Positions 15,359 through 24,650 of a DNA stretch of 24,650 nucleotides are shown here, piece after piece. This stretch comes from an uncultured Erythrobacteraceae bacterium (GTDB lineage: Bacteria; Pseudomonadota; Alphaproteobacteria; Sphingomonadales; Sphingomonadaceae): contig CAMLQG010000049.1 in NCBI GenBank assembly GCA_946482075.1, forward strand, positions 1-24,650, read 5' to 3'. A model generated the notes under the pieces. The model ran no database searches. It was not told the origin of the DNA and saw only the letters and a program-made list of their open reading frames with translations. Each line of letters opens with the position of its first letter. The first letter of the stretch is position 1. A program made the translations under genes and the position numbers.

Positions 15359-15684
15359 GGGGCGGGGCCTGCACGAACCCAAGCTCCGTTCGCCCTGAGC
15401 CTGTCGAAGGGCCGCTTTTCTTCAGGCCGAAAAGGACTGCCTTCGACAAGCCCAGGGCGAACGGAATTTTTAGCGCTGTCCTACAGTGCCGAAATCTGCC
15501 TTAACCTCGTGGATGGCAGGCCGCTTCCCTTCACCCACGATCCTCCGGGACAGGAGGCCCTCTCGCGGAAAGTCACATGCTTTGTGTCGAGAAATCGCAC
15601 AAAAACCATGCTATTCCAAGGTGTAACGGTCGGTAGGGCAGGGGCGCCCGCAGGCGCTTTCACCCCGTTCCGCGTCAACCGGCC
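15359..15684. other. Convergent intergenic region without a gene
   Basis: Between the NTF2-like gene and the convergent crotonase there are 326 bases. The first part holds the inverted repeat at 15385-15465. In 15473-15684 no convincing gene, tRNA or promoter was found. A small GCGCC/GGCGC hairpin at 15644-15657 lies downstream of the minus-strand gene's stop and could mark its 3' end, though no T-run follows it on that strand. Confidence 0.5.
15385..15465. repeat. Inverted CCGTTCGCCCTGAGC-type repeat, probable bidirectional terminator
   Basis: The left arm starts at 15385 with TCCGTTCGCCCTGAGCCTG and ends TCGAAGG at 15410. The right arm (15440-15465) is its reverse complement except for two transitions. 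A run ATTTTTA follows at 15466-15472. The element sits between convergent genes (unit B and the minus-strand crotonase), 27 bp after the NTF2-like stop. The sequence matches a widely dispersed palindromic repeat of sphingomonads and relatives (established knowledge). The stem plus T-run makes plus-strand termination likely. Confidence 0.8.
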
Positions 15685-16473
15685 TCAGCTGAAATCGGCC
15701 TGCCGCTTCTCCAGGAAGGCCGCGATGCCCTCCCGCCCATGGTCGCTCCTCGCCGAATCGGCGATCGATTGCAGCTCGGCCTCGAGTTGCTGTTCGAAGC
15801 TGCGATCCATGCCTTCCAGCAGCAGCCGGCGGGTGCGGCCCAGCGTTGCGGTGGGGCCGGCGGCGAGCTGGCGCGCCAGTCGGTCGGTTTCTTCCGCCAG
15901 CTGCTCGTCCGGCACCACGCGGGTCACGAGGCCGATGCGCGCCGCTTCTTCCGCATCCACCCGGCGATTGGTCAGTGCCAGTTCCTGCGCGCGACGCAGG
16001 CCGATGAGGCGCGGCATCAGCCAGCTGGCCCCGCCATCGGGCGAAAGGCCGATCGCGCCATAGGCGAGCGTGAAGTTCGCGCTCGATCCCGCCAGCGCGA
16101 TGTCGCCCAGCATCGCCATGGTCATGCCCGCGCCCGCCGCCGGGCCGTTGATCATGGTGACCAATGGCTTGTTCATCCGCGCGAGCCGCGCGACCGCGAC
16201 ATGGAACTGGCCTGCCAGCCGCTTGAGATGGGCAGCCGATCCTTCCTCGGCACTCGCCATGCCCGCGACATCGCCGCCTGCGCAGAAGAAGCGCCCGCCC
16301 CCCGTGATCACCACGCAGCGGATGGTCTCGTCCTCGTCGCAAAGGAGCGCGGCGTCGGACAGTGCGCCGGCGCCGGCCATGTCGAGCGCGTTGGCGCTGT
16401 CAGGCCGGTTGAACGTAAGCCGCATGATCGCGCCGTCGCGTTCGGCCAGCAGCACGGGTTCGGTGGCGGTCAT
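15685..16473 (-). CDS. Crotonase (enoyl-CoA hydratase/isomerase) family protein, PaaG-like
   Basis: This is a 262-residue crotonase. FCAGGD (63-68) and the GAG at 114-116 make the oxyanion hole. By-eye alignment with rat enoyl-CoA hydratase puts Thr118 at Glu144 and Tyr138 at Glu164, so both hydratase glutamates are missing. SPDGGASWLMPRLIG (144-158) resembles the PaaG-type isomerase subgroup, with Asp146 as a candidate acid. Expected reactions are double-bond or ring isomerisation of a CoA ester rather than simple hydration. ATG 16473 was chosen because AGAGGA lies 6 nt upstream on this strand; an ATG at 16503 has no ribosome site. It is divergent from the nitronate-monooxygenase-like gene, sharing a 166-bp upstream region. 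Confidence 0.87.
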   Translation of the reverse strand: MTATEPVLLAERDGAIMRLTFNRPDSANALDMAGAGALSDAALLCDEDETIRCVVITGGGRFFCAGGDVAGMASAEEGSAAHLKRLAGQFHVAVARLARMNKPLVTMINGPAAGAGMTMAMLGDIALAGSSANFTLAYGAIGLSPDGGASWLMPRLIGLRRAQELALTNRRVDAEEAARIGLVTRVVPDEQLAEETDRLARQLAAGPTATLGRTRRLLLEGMDRSFEQQLEAELQSIADSARSDHGREGIAAFLEKRQADFS

Positions 16474-16528
16474 GCCGGGTCCTCTCTTCGCAGGGTGTTC
16501 CATTCGCGCAGGGCGTCGCCCATCTTAG

Positions 16529-17608
<1,080 letters not shown>

Positions 17609-17726
17609 CAGGCCGCCGGCGGCCGGCGAGAAACGCGCCGCTTCCGACATAGTGCATTCGATCGAGCGGGGCGGAGACTCGAAAATGGTGGCAATTCTGC
17701 GCTCCGCTCCGATATGAGCCTGCGTG

Positions 17727-18809
17727 ATGGACGGCACGCTCCAAACTGACCGGCTGCGGGGCGCGATGTTCGCGATGGGCGGAGCGATGCCTGCCGGTTC
17801 CCCGATCGGCTCCGCGGCCGGTCCTCGGGCCGAGCGCGCGACCGCGCCGGGGATGGAAGGCGCCGCGCCGCTCATCGGCGTGATTCGCAATCCGCGCTCT
17901 CATCGCAATCTGGGGCATGTCCCGGAAATGGCGGATCGGCCGAACATCATCACGCGCACGCCCGTCACCAAGCCGGAGCTGGTCGAAGCGCTGGAGGAAT
18001 TCGCGAAGGCCGGCATCGACTATCTGGTGGTGGATGGCGGCGACGGCACGGTGCGCGACGTGCTGAGCTATGGCTATCCGATCTATGGCGATGCCTGGCC
18101 GCGCATGATTTTCCTTCCCAAGGGCAAGACCAACGCCCTGGCCGCCGATCTCGGGACGCCCAATCGCTGGTCGCTGACCGAAGCGCTCGATGCGGTGCGT
18201 GACGGGCAGCTGGCCAAGCGCCGCCCGATCATGGTCGACCGGCTGGACGCGGAAGGCAAGACGAAGCTCGGCTTCATTCTCGGCGCGGGAATCTTCACCA
18301 AGGCGGTGGTCGTGGGCCAGGCCGCGCATCGCTTCGGCGCGTTCAACTCCTTTGCCGTTGCGATCATCACCGCGGTCAGCGTGCTGCAGGCCCTGCTGGG
18401 CATCGGGCCGTCGAACTGGCGCAAGGTTACGGCGATGCGCTATTTCCCGGGCAGCGCGGACGATGCATCCGAAGCGCCGCATGGCCGCCATGGCGAGCCG
18501 GGGCATCGTTATGCGATCCTGCTGTCCACTCTCACCCGCTTCCCGCTCGGCATGAAGCCGTTCGCGCGGTTCGAAGGCGGGATCAATTATGCCCTGCTGG
18601 ATGCCCCGATCCGCCGCGCGGTGGCTATGGTGCCCGCGCTGCTGATGGGCTGGGATCGCCCGTTGATGCTGAAGCTGGGCGTCCATCGCGGGACGAGCGC
18701 GGATAGCATCCTCGAACTGGGTGACCGTTTCATCCTTGATGGCGAGGCGTTCCCGCCCGGGCGCTATCGCCTCGGGCTCGGACCGCAATTGCAATTCGTC
18801 GTCCCGTGA
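17727..18809 (+). CDS. Diacylglycerol kinase family (lipid kinase) protein
   Basis: This 360-residue protein carries the diacylglycerol kinase catalytic signature: IGVIRNPRSHRN near 50-61 forms the first strand and loop, VDGGDGTVRD (102-111) is the nucleotide-binding GGDGT motif, and LPKGKTNALAADLG (130-143) matches the GTxND-like loop. Such enzymes phosphorylate diacylglycerol or related lipids with ATP at the inner membrane. The first 45 residues are a low-complexity Gly/Ala/Pro extension; ATG 17853 would remove it and start just before the kinase fold, while GTG 17724 adds one residue. No start has a good ribosome site. The next gene overlaps its stop (GTGA) and looks like a CDP-diacylglycerol synthase, which would use the phosphatidate made here. 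Confidence 0.75.
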   Translation: MDGTLQTDRLRGAMFAMGGAMPAGSPIGSAAGPRAERATAPGMEGAAPLIGVIRNPRSHRNLGHVPEMADRPNIITRTPVTKPELVEALEEFAKAGIDYLVVDGGDGTVRDVLSYGYPIYGDAWPRMIFLPKGKTNALAADLGTPNRWSLTEALDAVRDGQLAKRRPIMVDRLDAEGKTKLGFILGAGIFTKAVVVGQAAHRFGAFNSFAVAIITAVSVLQALLGIGPSNWRKVTAMRYFPGSADDASEAPHGRHGEPGHRYAILLSTLTRFPLGMKPFARFEGGINYALLDAPIRRAVAMVPALLMGWDRPLMLKLGVHRGTSADSILELGDRFILDGEAFPPGRYRLGLGPQLQFVVP

Positions 18810-19705
18810 ACGCCGCCCTCCAGGCCCGCATCGCGACAAACCTCGCCCGTTCGATGGTGCCCGAGATGCGCCGCTTCGCTGCCCGCCTGGGTGAGGAGAG
18901 CGGCGCGCTGGCCGTATTGTTCTACGGTTCGAACCTGCGGACCGGTTCGCTCGAAGGGGTGCTCGATTTCTATGTCCTGCTGCCGGGGCCCGTCGAAAGC
19001 GGAATCTGGCCGCGCGTGAGCTATCACGAATGGGCCGATGGCGAACATGCGCTGCGCGCCAAGGTCGCCACGATGACGCTGGAGACCTTCCGCGCGGCGG
19101 CGAGCGGCGAATTACTCGACACCACCATCTGGGCGCGCTTCGTCCAGCCTTCCGCGCTCGCCTGGACAAGGGATGAGGCGGCGGGCGAGCGCGTGATCGA
19201 GGCCGTCGCCGCGGCCGCGATGACGGCGGCGCGCCTGGCGGCCGCGCTCGGGCCCGCGCAGGGACGCGAGGAGGATTATTGGCGCGCTCTGTTCCAGGCG
19301 ACCTATCGGGCGGAATTCCGCGTGGAGAAGGGCGGGCGGGAAAATGCGATCCTCTCGGCCAATCGCGCTCATTTCGAAGGCCTGCTCCCGCTCGCGCTGG
19401 AAGCGGGCGGCATCGCCTGCCGGCTGACGGAGGACGGCCTCCTCGCGCCGCAGCTCGCCGCACCGGAAAAAGCGCGTGTCCGGCGCTGGTGGCGCCGCCG
19501 CTGCCGACTGGGCAAGCCCTACAATCTCGTGCGGCTGATGCGGGCGACCGCGACGTTCGAAGGGGCGGCGCGCTATGCCGCCTGGAAGATAGAGCGGCAT
19601 ACGGGAGTCGCCGTCGCGCTGACCCCCTGGCGTGAACGCCATCCGATCCTCGCCGCACCCGGCGTCCTGTTCAGGGTCTGGCGCGCAAGACGGCGGAGAG
19701 TCTAG
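18806..19705 (+). CDS. Tam41-like putative phosphatidate cytidylyltransferase
   Basis: This 299-residue protein would usually be labelled hypothetical. Residues 39-59 contain FYGS (39-42) and then LDFYVLL (53-59), matching the YGS...LDF nucleotidyltransferase core of mitochondrial Tam41 (Mmp37). A KVATMTLETF segment near 86-95 corresponds to the region after it. Later, AEFRVEKGGRENAI resembles the GDFRM...NIV block of Tam41. Tam41 makes CDP-diacylglycerol from phosphatidate and CTP. The similarity is recalled from the family and weak in places, so the call is tentative. GTG 18806 overlaps the kinase stop (GTGA), pointing to a coupled diacylglycerol to phosphatidate to CDP-diacylglycerol route. 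The C-terminus is rich in Arg and Trp, suiting membrane contact. No signal peptide or transmembrane helix is seen. Confidence 0.6.
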   Translation: MNAALQARIATNLARSMVPEMRRFAARLGEESGALAVLFYGSNLRTGSLEGVLDFYVLLPGPVESGIWPRVSYHEWADGEHALRAKVATMTLETFRAAASGELLDTTIWARFVQPSALAWTRDEAAGERVIEAVAAAAMTAARLAAALGPAQGREEDYWRALFQATYRAEFRVEKGGRENAILSANRAHFEGLLPLALEAGGIACRLTEDGLLAPQLAAPEKARVRRWWRRRCRLGKPYNLVRLMRATATFEGAARYAAWKIERHTGVAVALTPWRERHPILAAPGVLFRVWRARRRRV

Positions 19706-19712
19706 GTTCAGG

Positions 19713-19814
19713 AATCGTCATTGCGAGGGCCCGAAAGGACCGCGGCAATCCAGAGCGGCACGTGGAGCCCTGGATTGGCTGGTCTTCGGCCAGCTTCGCT
19801 CGCAATGACGGATT
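19713..19814. repeat. CGTCATTGCGAG-type palindromic repeat element
   Basis: The outer arms AATCGTCATTGCGAG (19713-19727) and CTCGCAATGACGGATT (19799-19814) are inverted copies with one inserted base. The inner arms CAATCCAG (19746-19753) and CTGGATTG (19770-19777) add a second stem. This is a dispersed repeat common in alphaproteobacterial intergenic space. It lies between the convergent Tam41-like and DUF2141 genes and can form a long hairpin in either transcript, so it may serve as a bidirectional 3' end. Confidence 0.8.
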
Positions 19815-19821
19815 CGTCGGA

Positions 19822-20316
19822 TCAAGGATATTTAAGGCTGATCCGCGTGGTCAGGCCGTTCTTGGGCACATTCAGCCGCACCGATCTGAAGGCCGGAATG
19901 CTGGCCAGCGTGGCGGGGTTGTTGGAGAAGCCGAAACCTTCCGTCGGCAGGCCGAGCCCGCTGCGGTTGATCTTCCGGCTGCCGTCCTCGTCGTGATAGA
20001 CGGCGATCGCATAGACGCCGGTGCTGGGCAGCTTGACGCAGGCCCGCGTGGTTCCGGCCTGGGCGGGGACGCGTACGACATCGAGCGAGCCCTTCCTCAC
20101 CAGGAAGCGGCTGCTGTCGTCGGCATAGATGGTGATGGCCATCAGGCCATTGGAATTGCGCACGCCCGTGACTTCGACATTGATCCAGCCATTGCCGCTC
20201 AGATCGCCTGTGCAGCTTGCGGGTGCGGCCGCAGCCTGGGACGCCGAACCGATCCCGATGGAGATCGAAGCGGCGGCCGCGAGCGCGGCAGTTCTGAAAT
20301 AGCGGTTCAGTCTCAT
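19822..20316 (-). CDS. Secreted DUF2141-type protein
   Basis: This 164-residue protein has an N-terminal signal peptide: Arg-rich MRLNRYFR, an Ala-rich hydrophobic core at 9-27, and an AAAAPA cleavage zone around 28-33. The mature part matches the DUF2141 pattern, with NSNGLMAITIY near 54-64, GVYAIAVYHDEDG in the middle and GLPTEGFGFSNNP after it. The function of the family is unknown; it is a small beta-rich periplasmic or extracellular domain. ATG 20316 was chosen because it begins the signal peptide; an in-frame ATG at 20361 adds residues without a ribosome site. A Cys pair (Cys35 and one near the centre) could form a disulfide. It is convergent with the lipid genes and divergent from rpe. 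Confidence 0.8.
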   Translation of the reverse strand: MRLNRYFRTAALAAAASISIGIGSASQAAAAPASCTGDLSGNGWINVEVTGVRNSNGLMAITIYADDSSRFLVRKGSLDVVRVPAQAGTTRACVKLPSTGVYAIAVYHDEDGSRKINRSGLGLPTEGFGFSNNPATLASIPAFRSVRLNVPKNGLTTRISLKYP

Positions 20317-20662
20317 TCGTCCAACAGTCCCATATCTACCTTGCGGGCCAATCCTTGCCATGTATCGAACGCCGGTTTGTCAGCGTCATTACATGACTGA
20401 TTTGGTTGCTTTCCGTTCCCGCCTATAGCGGATTGGGCCGTGAATGGACCCTGAATTCGGTTTGCGCCTTTCCTTAAGGTCCGCGCCTTGGTCACCTGCA
20501 TTCGTCGCGGAAAAGGGGCCCTTCCGCTTGGCCGCGGCGACGCGTTTTCCGCCAGTCGGCGCAAATGTGGGCCAAAGCGTCCCAAGGAGCGACATCTTGT
20601 GTGGAAAACGCGCGGAAATGCGCTTGTGACCACAATCGCTGGTGGATAGTCCGAGAAGCAGC
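20317..20662. other. Divergent intergenic region between DUF2141 gene and rpe
   Basis: These 346 bases hold no convincing gene or tRNA. They must include the promoters for the DUF2141 gene and the rpe unit. Visible structure: an 8-bp palindrome CCTTAAGG (20472-20479), an imperfect stem GGAA/TTCC around the run of G and C near 20510-20525, and an imperfect hairpin TGTGG...CCACA (20600-20634) enclosing GCGC/GCGC. A TTGTGA (20624-20629) and GATAGT (20645-20650) have only a 15-bp spacer, so they are not a good promoter. Confidence 0.4.
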
Positions 20663-21328
20663 ATGGCCGCCCCTCTGATATCCCCGTCGATCCTGTCCGC
20701 CGACTTCGCGAAGCTGGGCGAAGAAGTGCGCGCGGTGGATGCGGCCGGCGCGGACTGGATTCATATCGACGTGATGGACGGCCATTTCGTGCCCAACATC
20801 ACGATCGGCCCGGCCGTGGTGAAGGCGCTGCGCCCGCATTCGGCGAAGCTTTTCGACGTTCACCTGATGATCGCTCCGGTCGATCTCTATCTGGAGGATT
20901 TCGCGGCCGCCGGCGCGGATATCATCACGGTCCATCCGGAGGCCGGCCCGCATGTCCATCGCACCGTCCAGGCGATCAAGGCGCTGGGCAAGCAGGCGGG
21001 CATCTCGCTCAATCCCGCGACGCCGGCCAAGATGCTCGATTATCTGATCGACGATATCGACCTTGTCCTCGTGATGAGCGTCAATCCCGGTTTCGGGGGA
21101 CAGAGCTTCATCGCCAGCCAACTGCGCAAGATCGAAGCGGTGCGCAAGATGATCGAGAAGACCGGCCGCCAGATCCATCTGGAAGTCGATGGGGGGATCA
21201 ATGCGGAAACCGCGCGGCTCTGCGTCGACGCGGGCGCGGATGTGCTGGTGGCCGGGTCCGCCACGTTCAAGGGCGGGCCGGAGCGGTATGCCGCCAATAT
21301 TGCCGCGTTAAGGGGTGATCCGGCATGA
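20663..21328 (+). CDS. rpe: Ribulose-phosphate 3-epimerase
   Basis: This 221-residue TIM-barrel enzyme interconverts ribulose 5-phosphate and xylulose 5-phosphate in the pentose phosphate pathway. [10 protein letters not shown] at the start is diagnostic. The metal ligands are present: His34 and Asp36 ([12 protein letters not shown]), His67 (DVHLMI) and Asp175 (EVDGGI), with Asp36 and Asp175 the acid/base pair. [10 protein letters not shown] closes the active site, and VAGSA binds phosphate. ATG 20663 gives the usual N-terminus; a GTG at 20642 in frame lacks a ribosome site. The stop overlaps the ATG of the next gene. Confidence 0.96.
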   Translation: MAAPLISPSILSADFAKLGEEVRAVDAAGADWIHIDVMDGHFVPNITIGPAVVKALRPHSAKLFDVHLMIAPVDLYLEDFAAAGADIITVHPEAGPHVHRTVQAIKALGKQAGISLNPATPAKMLDYLIDDIDLVLVMSVNPGFGGQSFIASQLRKIEAVRKMIEKTGRQIHLEVDGGINAETARLCVDAGADVLVAGSATFKGGPERYAANIAALRGDPA

Positions 21329-23235
21329 CGGACGCCACGACGCAGCAGGACAGCCTCTCGCTGCGTTTGGGCGCCTCGGTGAGCGCGGATGCCTCTGCCG
21401 ATGATGCGCGGGCCGATGATATAAGGGCCGTCCCTCTCGAATCGCGGAAGGATGAACCCCTGGCCTTGTCCGACCAGTCCCCCGACGGTGATGGCGATGC
21501 ACGGCGTGCCGGCGAAGTGATCGAGCCGGGCCGCGCGCTGGCCCTGGCCGATTTCGCCCCGCCCGCCGTCAGCGCGGGTGAGCGGCTGATGCGGCTGGCC
21601 TATCGCATCGGCGTGCCGGGCAACGCGCTGACCTCGCCGTTCCGCAAGGCGGCCAAGCCGCGCCTGCTGGCGACGGTGGAAAGCCGGCTCGGCGGGGATC
21701 GCGTCTCGGGCGTTGCGCTTCGGGCGGGACATTTCCTGGTCAACGGGCTCAAAGTGCCCATCGAGCAGGTCGATTTCGCGCCGGCAGCCCGGCTGACGCC
21801 GCCGGTCGAGAAGCTGGTTCACGGGTTCGGCTGGCTGGCCGATCTCGCCGCGTCCGCCCCGCGCGAACAATGCACTCCCACGGCTGAACGGATCATCGGC
21901 GCCTGGCTCGATGCCAATCCGAAGCCGCACAAGGGCGCGGCCTGGCAGGTGGGCAATGCCGCGCATCGCCTGCTCAACTGGCTGGGACATGCGCCGCTGA
22001 TCCTGTCGAGCCCGGATCGCCAGCTGCGCGCCCGGATCCTCAACACGGCCGCCGCCACGGCGCGCTGGCTCGACCGAAACGTCGCCAAAGCGGATCGGCG
22101 CGTGGACGAAGTGGCCGGCTGGTGCGCGATCACTGCGGCGGGCCTGCTGCTGCCGGACGGCCGCGCGCGCCGCCTCTATGGGGAAGACGGCCTGATCCGC
22201 GCGCTGGGCGAACTGGTGGGCGACGATGGCGGCGTGCTGTCGCGCGGGCCGCTCGACCAGATGGAAGTGATCGCGCTGCTGGTGGAGCTGAGCGCATGCT
22301 ATCGCGCGACGCGGCGCGAACGGCCCGAAGCCCTGGAGACCATGCTCAACATGCTCGTGCCGCCGCTCCTGGCACTAGTGCATAATGATGGCGGGCTGGG
22401 CTGCTGGCAGGGCTCGGGCGCGGTCGCGCCCGATCGGATCGCCGCGCTGGTGGAAGCCAGCGGCGTGCGCACTCGCCCGCTGCGCGACGTGCGCCAATGG
22501 GGCTATCAGCGCGTCTCGGCGGGCAAGAGCCTGCTGCTGTTCGATGCCGCGCCGCCGCCGCTCGCCAAGCATACGCGCTCGGGCTGCGCATCCACCCTGT
22601 CCTTCGAACTGTCCCATGCCGGGCAGCGGGTGATCGTCAATTGCGGCGGCGCGGCGCTGGCGGGCGGGTTGATCCCGGTGCGGATCGAGCAGGGCCTGCG
22701 CGCTACCGCGGCGCATTCCACGCTCGTGCTCGACGACGCGAATTCCACCGCGGTGCTGATCAACGGCAAGCTCGGCTCCGGCGTGGGCGAAGTCGAAGTG
22801 GACCGCCGCTCGCTCGATCTCGACGGCGTGGCCGCTACGCGGATGGAAGCCAGCCATGACGGCTATTCCTCCCGCTACGGCCTGATCCACCGCCGTATCC
22901 TGATCCTGCGCGATGACGGGACGGAGCTGCGCGGCGAAGATCTGTTGCTGCCCAACGGGCGCAAGGGCAAGCGAGGGAAGGTCAGCTTCGCGATTCGCTT
23001 CCATCTGGGACCGGGCGTCGAAGTGGGCCTGTCGGAGAACGGCCGGGGCGCGGGGCTGGCCTTGCCCGACGGCACGTATTGGCAGTTCATCGCCGGCACC
23101 GGCGATGTCGGGGTCGAGGAAAGCATGTGGGCCGACGGCACGGGCCGTCCGCATGGAATCCAGCAATTGGTGATCCAGGGAATGGTTTCTCGCGGCGGGG
23201 GTAATTTCTCCTGGCTGCTCAAGAAGATGGGGTAA
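21325..23235 (+). CDS. Heparinase II/III family protein
   Basis: This 636-residue protein has an alpha-helical toroid region (about 170-400, with WLDANP, WLDRNV and VAGWC segments) and a beta-sheet C-terminal domain, where [12 protein letters not shown] is followed by [10 protein letters not shown], the hallmark of the heparinase II/III-like family. Members are polysaccharide lyases, but the alphaproteobacterial proteins found beside purH have no proven substrate; a cell-envelope glycan is plausible. No clear signal peptide is seen. The first 80 residues are Asp/Ala-rich and unlike the rest, with GAT-rich codons and an ATA-AGG pair, so a later start is possible. ATGA at 21325-21328 overlaps rpe, and purH follows after 5 bp. 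Confidence 0.85.
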   Translation: MTDATTQQDSLSLRLGASVSADASADDARADDIRAVPLESRKDEPLALSDQSPDGDGDARRAGEVIEPGRALALADFAPPAVSAGERLMRLAYRIGVPGNALTSPFRKAAKPRLLATVESRLGGDRVSGVALRAGHFLVNGLKVPIEQVDFAPAARLTPPVEKLVHGFGWLADLAASAPREQCTPTAERIIGAWLDANPKPHKGAAWQVGNAAHRLLNWLGHAPLILSSPDRQLRARILNTAAATARWLDRNVAKADRRVDEVAGWCAITAAGLLLPDGRARRLYGEDGLIRALGELVGDDGGVLSRGPLDQMEVIALLVELSACYRATRRERPEALETMLNMLVPPLLALVHNDGGLGCWQGSGAVAPDRIAALVEASGVRTRPLRDVRQWGYQRVSAGKSLLLFDAAPPPLAKHTRSGCASTLSFELSHAGQRVIVNCGGAALAGGLIPVRIEQGLRATAAHSTLVLDDANSTAVLINGKLGSGVGEVEVDRRSLDLDGVAATRMEASHDGYSSRYGLIHRRILILRDDGTELRGEDLLLPNGRKGKRGKVSFAIRFHLGPGVEVGLSENGRGAGLALPDGTYWQFIAGTGDVGVEESMWADGTGRPHGIQQLVIQGMVSRGGGNFSWLLKKMG

Positions 23236-23240
23236 TTTCG

Positions 23241-24650
23241 GTGACTGAGGTCGTGATCAAGCGGGCGCTGCTTTCGGTGTCCGACAAGGAAGGTCTGGTC
23301 GAACTGGGCAAGGCGTTGGCCGGCAGGGGCGTGGAACTCGTCTCGACCGGCGGGACCGCCAAGGCCCTGCGCGACGCCGGCCTGGCCGTGCGCGACGTGT
23401 CCGATCTCACCGGCTTTCCCGAGATGATGGATGGGCGCGTGAAGACGCTGCACCCGATGGTGCATGGCGGCCTGCTGGCTGTGCGCGACAATCCGGATCA
23501 TGCCAAGGCGATGGCGGATCACGCGATCGGCGCGATCGATCTCGTCGTGGTCAATCTCTATCCCTTCGCCCAGACCGTGGCACGCGGGGCGGAACGCGAC
23601 GAAGTGATCGAGAATATCGACATCGGCGGACCGTCGATGGTCCGTTCGGCCGCCAAGAACCATGCTTTCGTCACGATCCTGACCGATCCGGCGGACTATC
23701 CCGCGCTGGTCGCCGAACTCGACGCCACGGGTGCGACCAGCCTCGCCTTCCGCAAGGCGATGGCGGCCAAGGCCTTCGCCGCGACCGCCGCCTATGATTC
23801 GGCGATCAGCCAGTGGTTTGCCAAGGTCGACCAGCAGCAGAAGTTCCCGCCGCGCCGCTCGATGGCGAGCCGGCTGGTCACCACGCTGCGCTATGGCGAG
23901 AATCCGCACCAGGAAGCCGCGCTCTATGTGCCGGAAGTGCTGTTCGGCACCGGCGTGGCCCAGGCCGAGCAGGTGCAGGGCAAGGAGCTGTCCTACAACA
24001 ATTACAACGATGCCAATGCCGCGCTGGAACTGGCCGCCGAATTCGACGGCGGCGAACCGGCGGTGATCATCGTCAAGCACGCCAATCCCTGCGGCGTGGC
24101 GCAGCGCGCGAACCTGCTGGATGCCTGGCACGCCGCGCTGGAATGCGATTCGGTCTCGGCTTTCGGCGGCATCGTCGCCACCAATGTCCCGCTCGATGGA
24201 CCCACGGCGGAAGCGATCTGCGAGATCTTCACCGAAGTGGTCGTGGCGCCCGGCGCGGACGCAGCCGCGCGTGCGGCTTTCGCCAGGAAGAAGAACCTCC
24301 GCTTGCTGATCACCGATGGCCTGCCCGACCCGCGCCGCCCTGGCGTGAGCCAGGTGGTGATCGCCGGCGGCTTGCTGGTGCAGGATCGCGACAATGGCTT
24401 CATCACGCGCGATATGCTCAAGGTCGTGACTCAGCGTGAACCGACCGAGCAGGAGATCAGGGATTGCCTGTTCGCCTGGACGGTGGCCAAGCATGTGAAG
24501 TCGAACGCCATCGTCTATGCCAAGGACGGCGTCACCGCCGGCATCGGCGCGGGCCAGATGAACCGCCGCGACAGCGCGCGCATCGCGGCGATGCGCGCTC
24601 GCGAGGCCGCGGAAGCGAACGGCTGGCCGGAGCCGCGGACCGTGGGCTCG
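23241..24650 (+). CDS. purH: Bifunctional AICAR transformylase/IMP cyclohydrolase (3' truncated)
   Basis: PurH catalyses the last two steps of purine synthesis: formylation of AICAR by 10-formyl-tetrahydrofolate and closure to IMP. The window holds 470 codons of an expected 525-530; the gene runs off the right edge without a stop. The N-terminal cyclohydrolase domain shows [24 protein letters not shown] and NLYPF. The transformylase domain shows [17 protein letters not shown] (with the Lys-His pair), SAFGGIVA and [14 protein letters not shown]. The last has Asn where Ser is common. The start is GTG 23241 with only a weak GGGGTAA ribosome site, 5 bp after the heparinase-like gene. Confidence 0.97.
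   Translation, partial: MTEVVIKRALLSVSDKEGLVELGKALAGRGVELVSTGGTAKALRDAGLAVRDVSDLTGFPEMMDGRVKTLHPMVHGGLLAVRDNPDHAKAMADHAIGAIDLVVVNLYPFAQTVARGAERDEVIENIDIGGPSMVRSAAKNHAFVTILTDPADYPALVAELDATGATSLAFRKAMAAKAFAATAAYDSAISQWFAKVDQQQKFPPRRSMASRLVTTLRYGENPHQEAALYVPEVLFGTGVAQAEQVQGKELSYNNYNDANAALELAAEFDGGEPAVIIVKHANPCGVAQRANLLDAWHAALECDSVSAFGGIVATNVPLDGPTAEAICEIFTEVVVAPGADAAARAAFARKKNLRLLITDGLPDPRRPGVSQVVIAGGLLVQDRDNGFITRDMLKVVTQREPTEQEIRDCLFAWTVAKHVKSNAIVYAKDGVTAGIGAGQMNRRDSARIAAMRAREAAEANGWPEPRTVGS

Noticed and set aside
17611..17624. 14-bp perfect palindrome GGCCGCCGGCGGCC after the NMO-like gene as a terminator
   Set aside because: It has no loop and no T-run and consists of GCC/GGC repeats that arise easily at this base composition.
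20624..20650. TTGTGA/GATAGT promoter for rpe
   Set aside because: The spacer is only 15 bp and the -10 would leave a leader of about 6-7 bases; not a credible sigma-70 promoter.
20317..20662. Possible tRNA or small RNA in the 346-bp gap
   Set aside because: No T-loop consensus (GGTTCGAAtCC) or cloverleaf arms were found, and no terminator-bounded transcript could be argued.
22875..24494. Minus-strand frame of 539 codons opposite purH and the heparinase-like gene
   Set aside because: It is fully antisense to purH, whose motifs are unmistakable; the frame is a GC-rich shadow.

Overview
The window is GC-rich and densely coded, with small gaps, 4-bp ATGA/GTGA gene overlaps, CGTCATTGCGAG- and CCGTTCGCCCTGAGC-type intergenic repeats, and an rpe / heparinase-like / purH block. 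Together these suggest an alphaproteobacterium, most likely a sphingomonad (Novosphingobium/Sphingobium-like). This assignment is inference; no rRNA or other marker is present.

Positions 298-15358 (all + strand) form a catabolic region. Unit A (298-5987) encodes an SDR, a 3-ketosteroid-dehydrogenase-like flavoprotein, a two-subunit acyl-CoA dehydrogenase (ACAD) pair and a glyoxalase II-type hydrolase. An AraC-family regulator follows (6192-7229). Unit B (7386-15358) encodes an LCAD-like ACAD, an Old Yellow Enzyme-type reductase, a thiolase, an HSD17B10-like SDR, a divergent crotonase, a second overlapping two-subunit ACAD pair and an NTF2/SnoaL-fold protein. The consecutive genes at 9861-14918 supply all four steps of one beta-oxidation round (ACAD, crotonase, dehydrogenase, thiolase). 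Heteromeric ACAD pairs together with a KstD-like enzyme are a known signature of steroid, bile-acid or other polycyclic isoprenoid degradation, so a cyclic substrate carried as a CoA ester is the best guess. The substrate cannot be fixed here: no CoA ligase, ring-cleavage dioxygenase, P450 or transporter lies in the window.

Positions 15685-17608 hold a divergent pair: a crotonase on the - strand and a nitronate-monooxygenase-fold FMN enzyme on the + strand. They may be accessory to the same pathway.

Positions 17727-19705 hold a lipid pair: a diacylglycerol-kinase-family protein overlapped by a protein that looks like mitochondrial Tam41 (CDP-diacylglycerol synthase). If both calls hold, the pair would turn diacylglycerol into CDP-diacylglycerol. 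A secreted DUF2141-type protein follows on the - strand.

Positions 20663 to the right edge are housekeeping: rpe, a heparinase II/III-family protein and purH, which runs off the window. Palindromic repeat elements sit at several unit boundaries (7255, 15385, 19713) and one lies inside unit A (2879).
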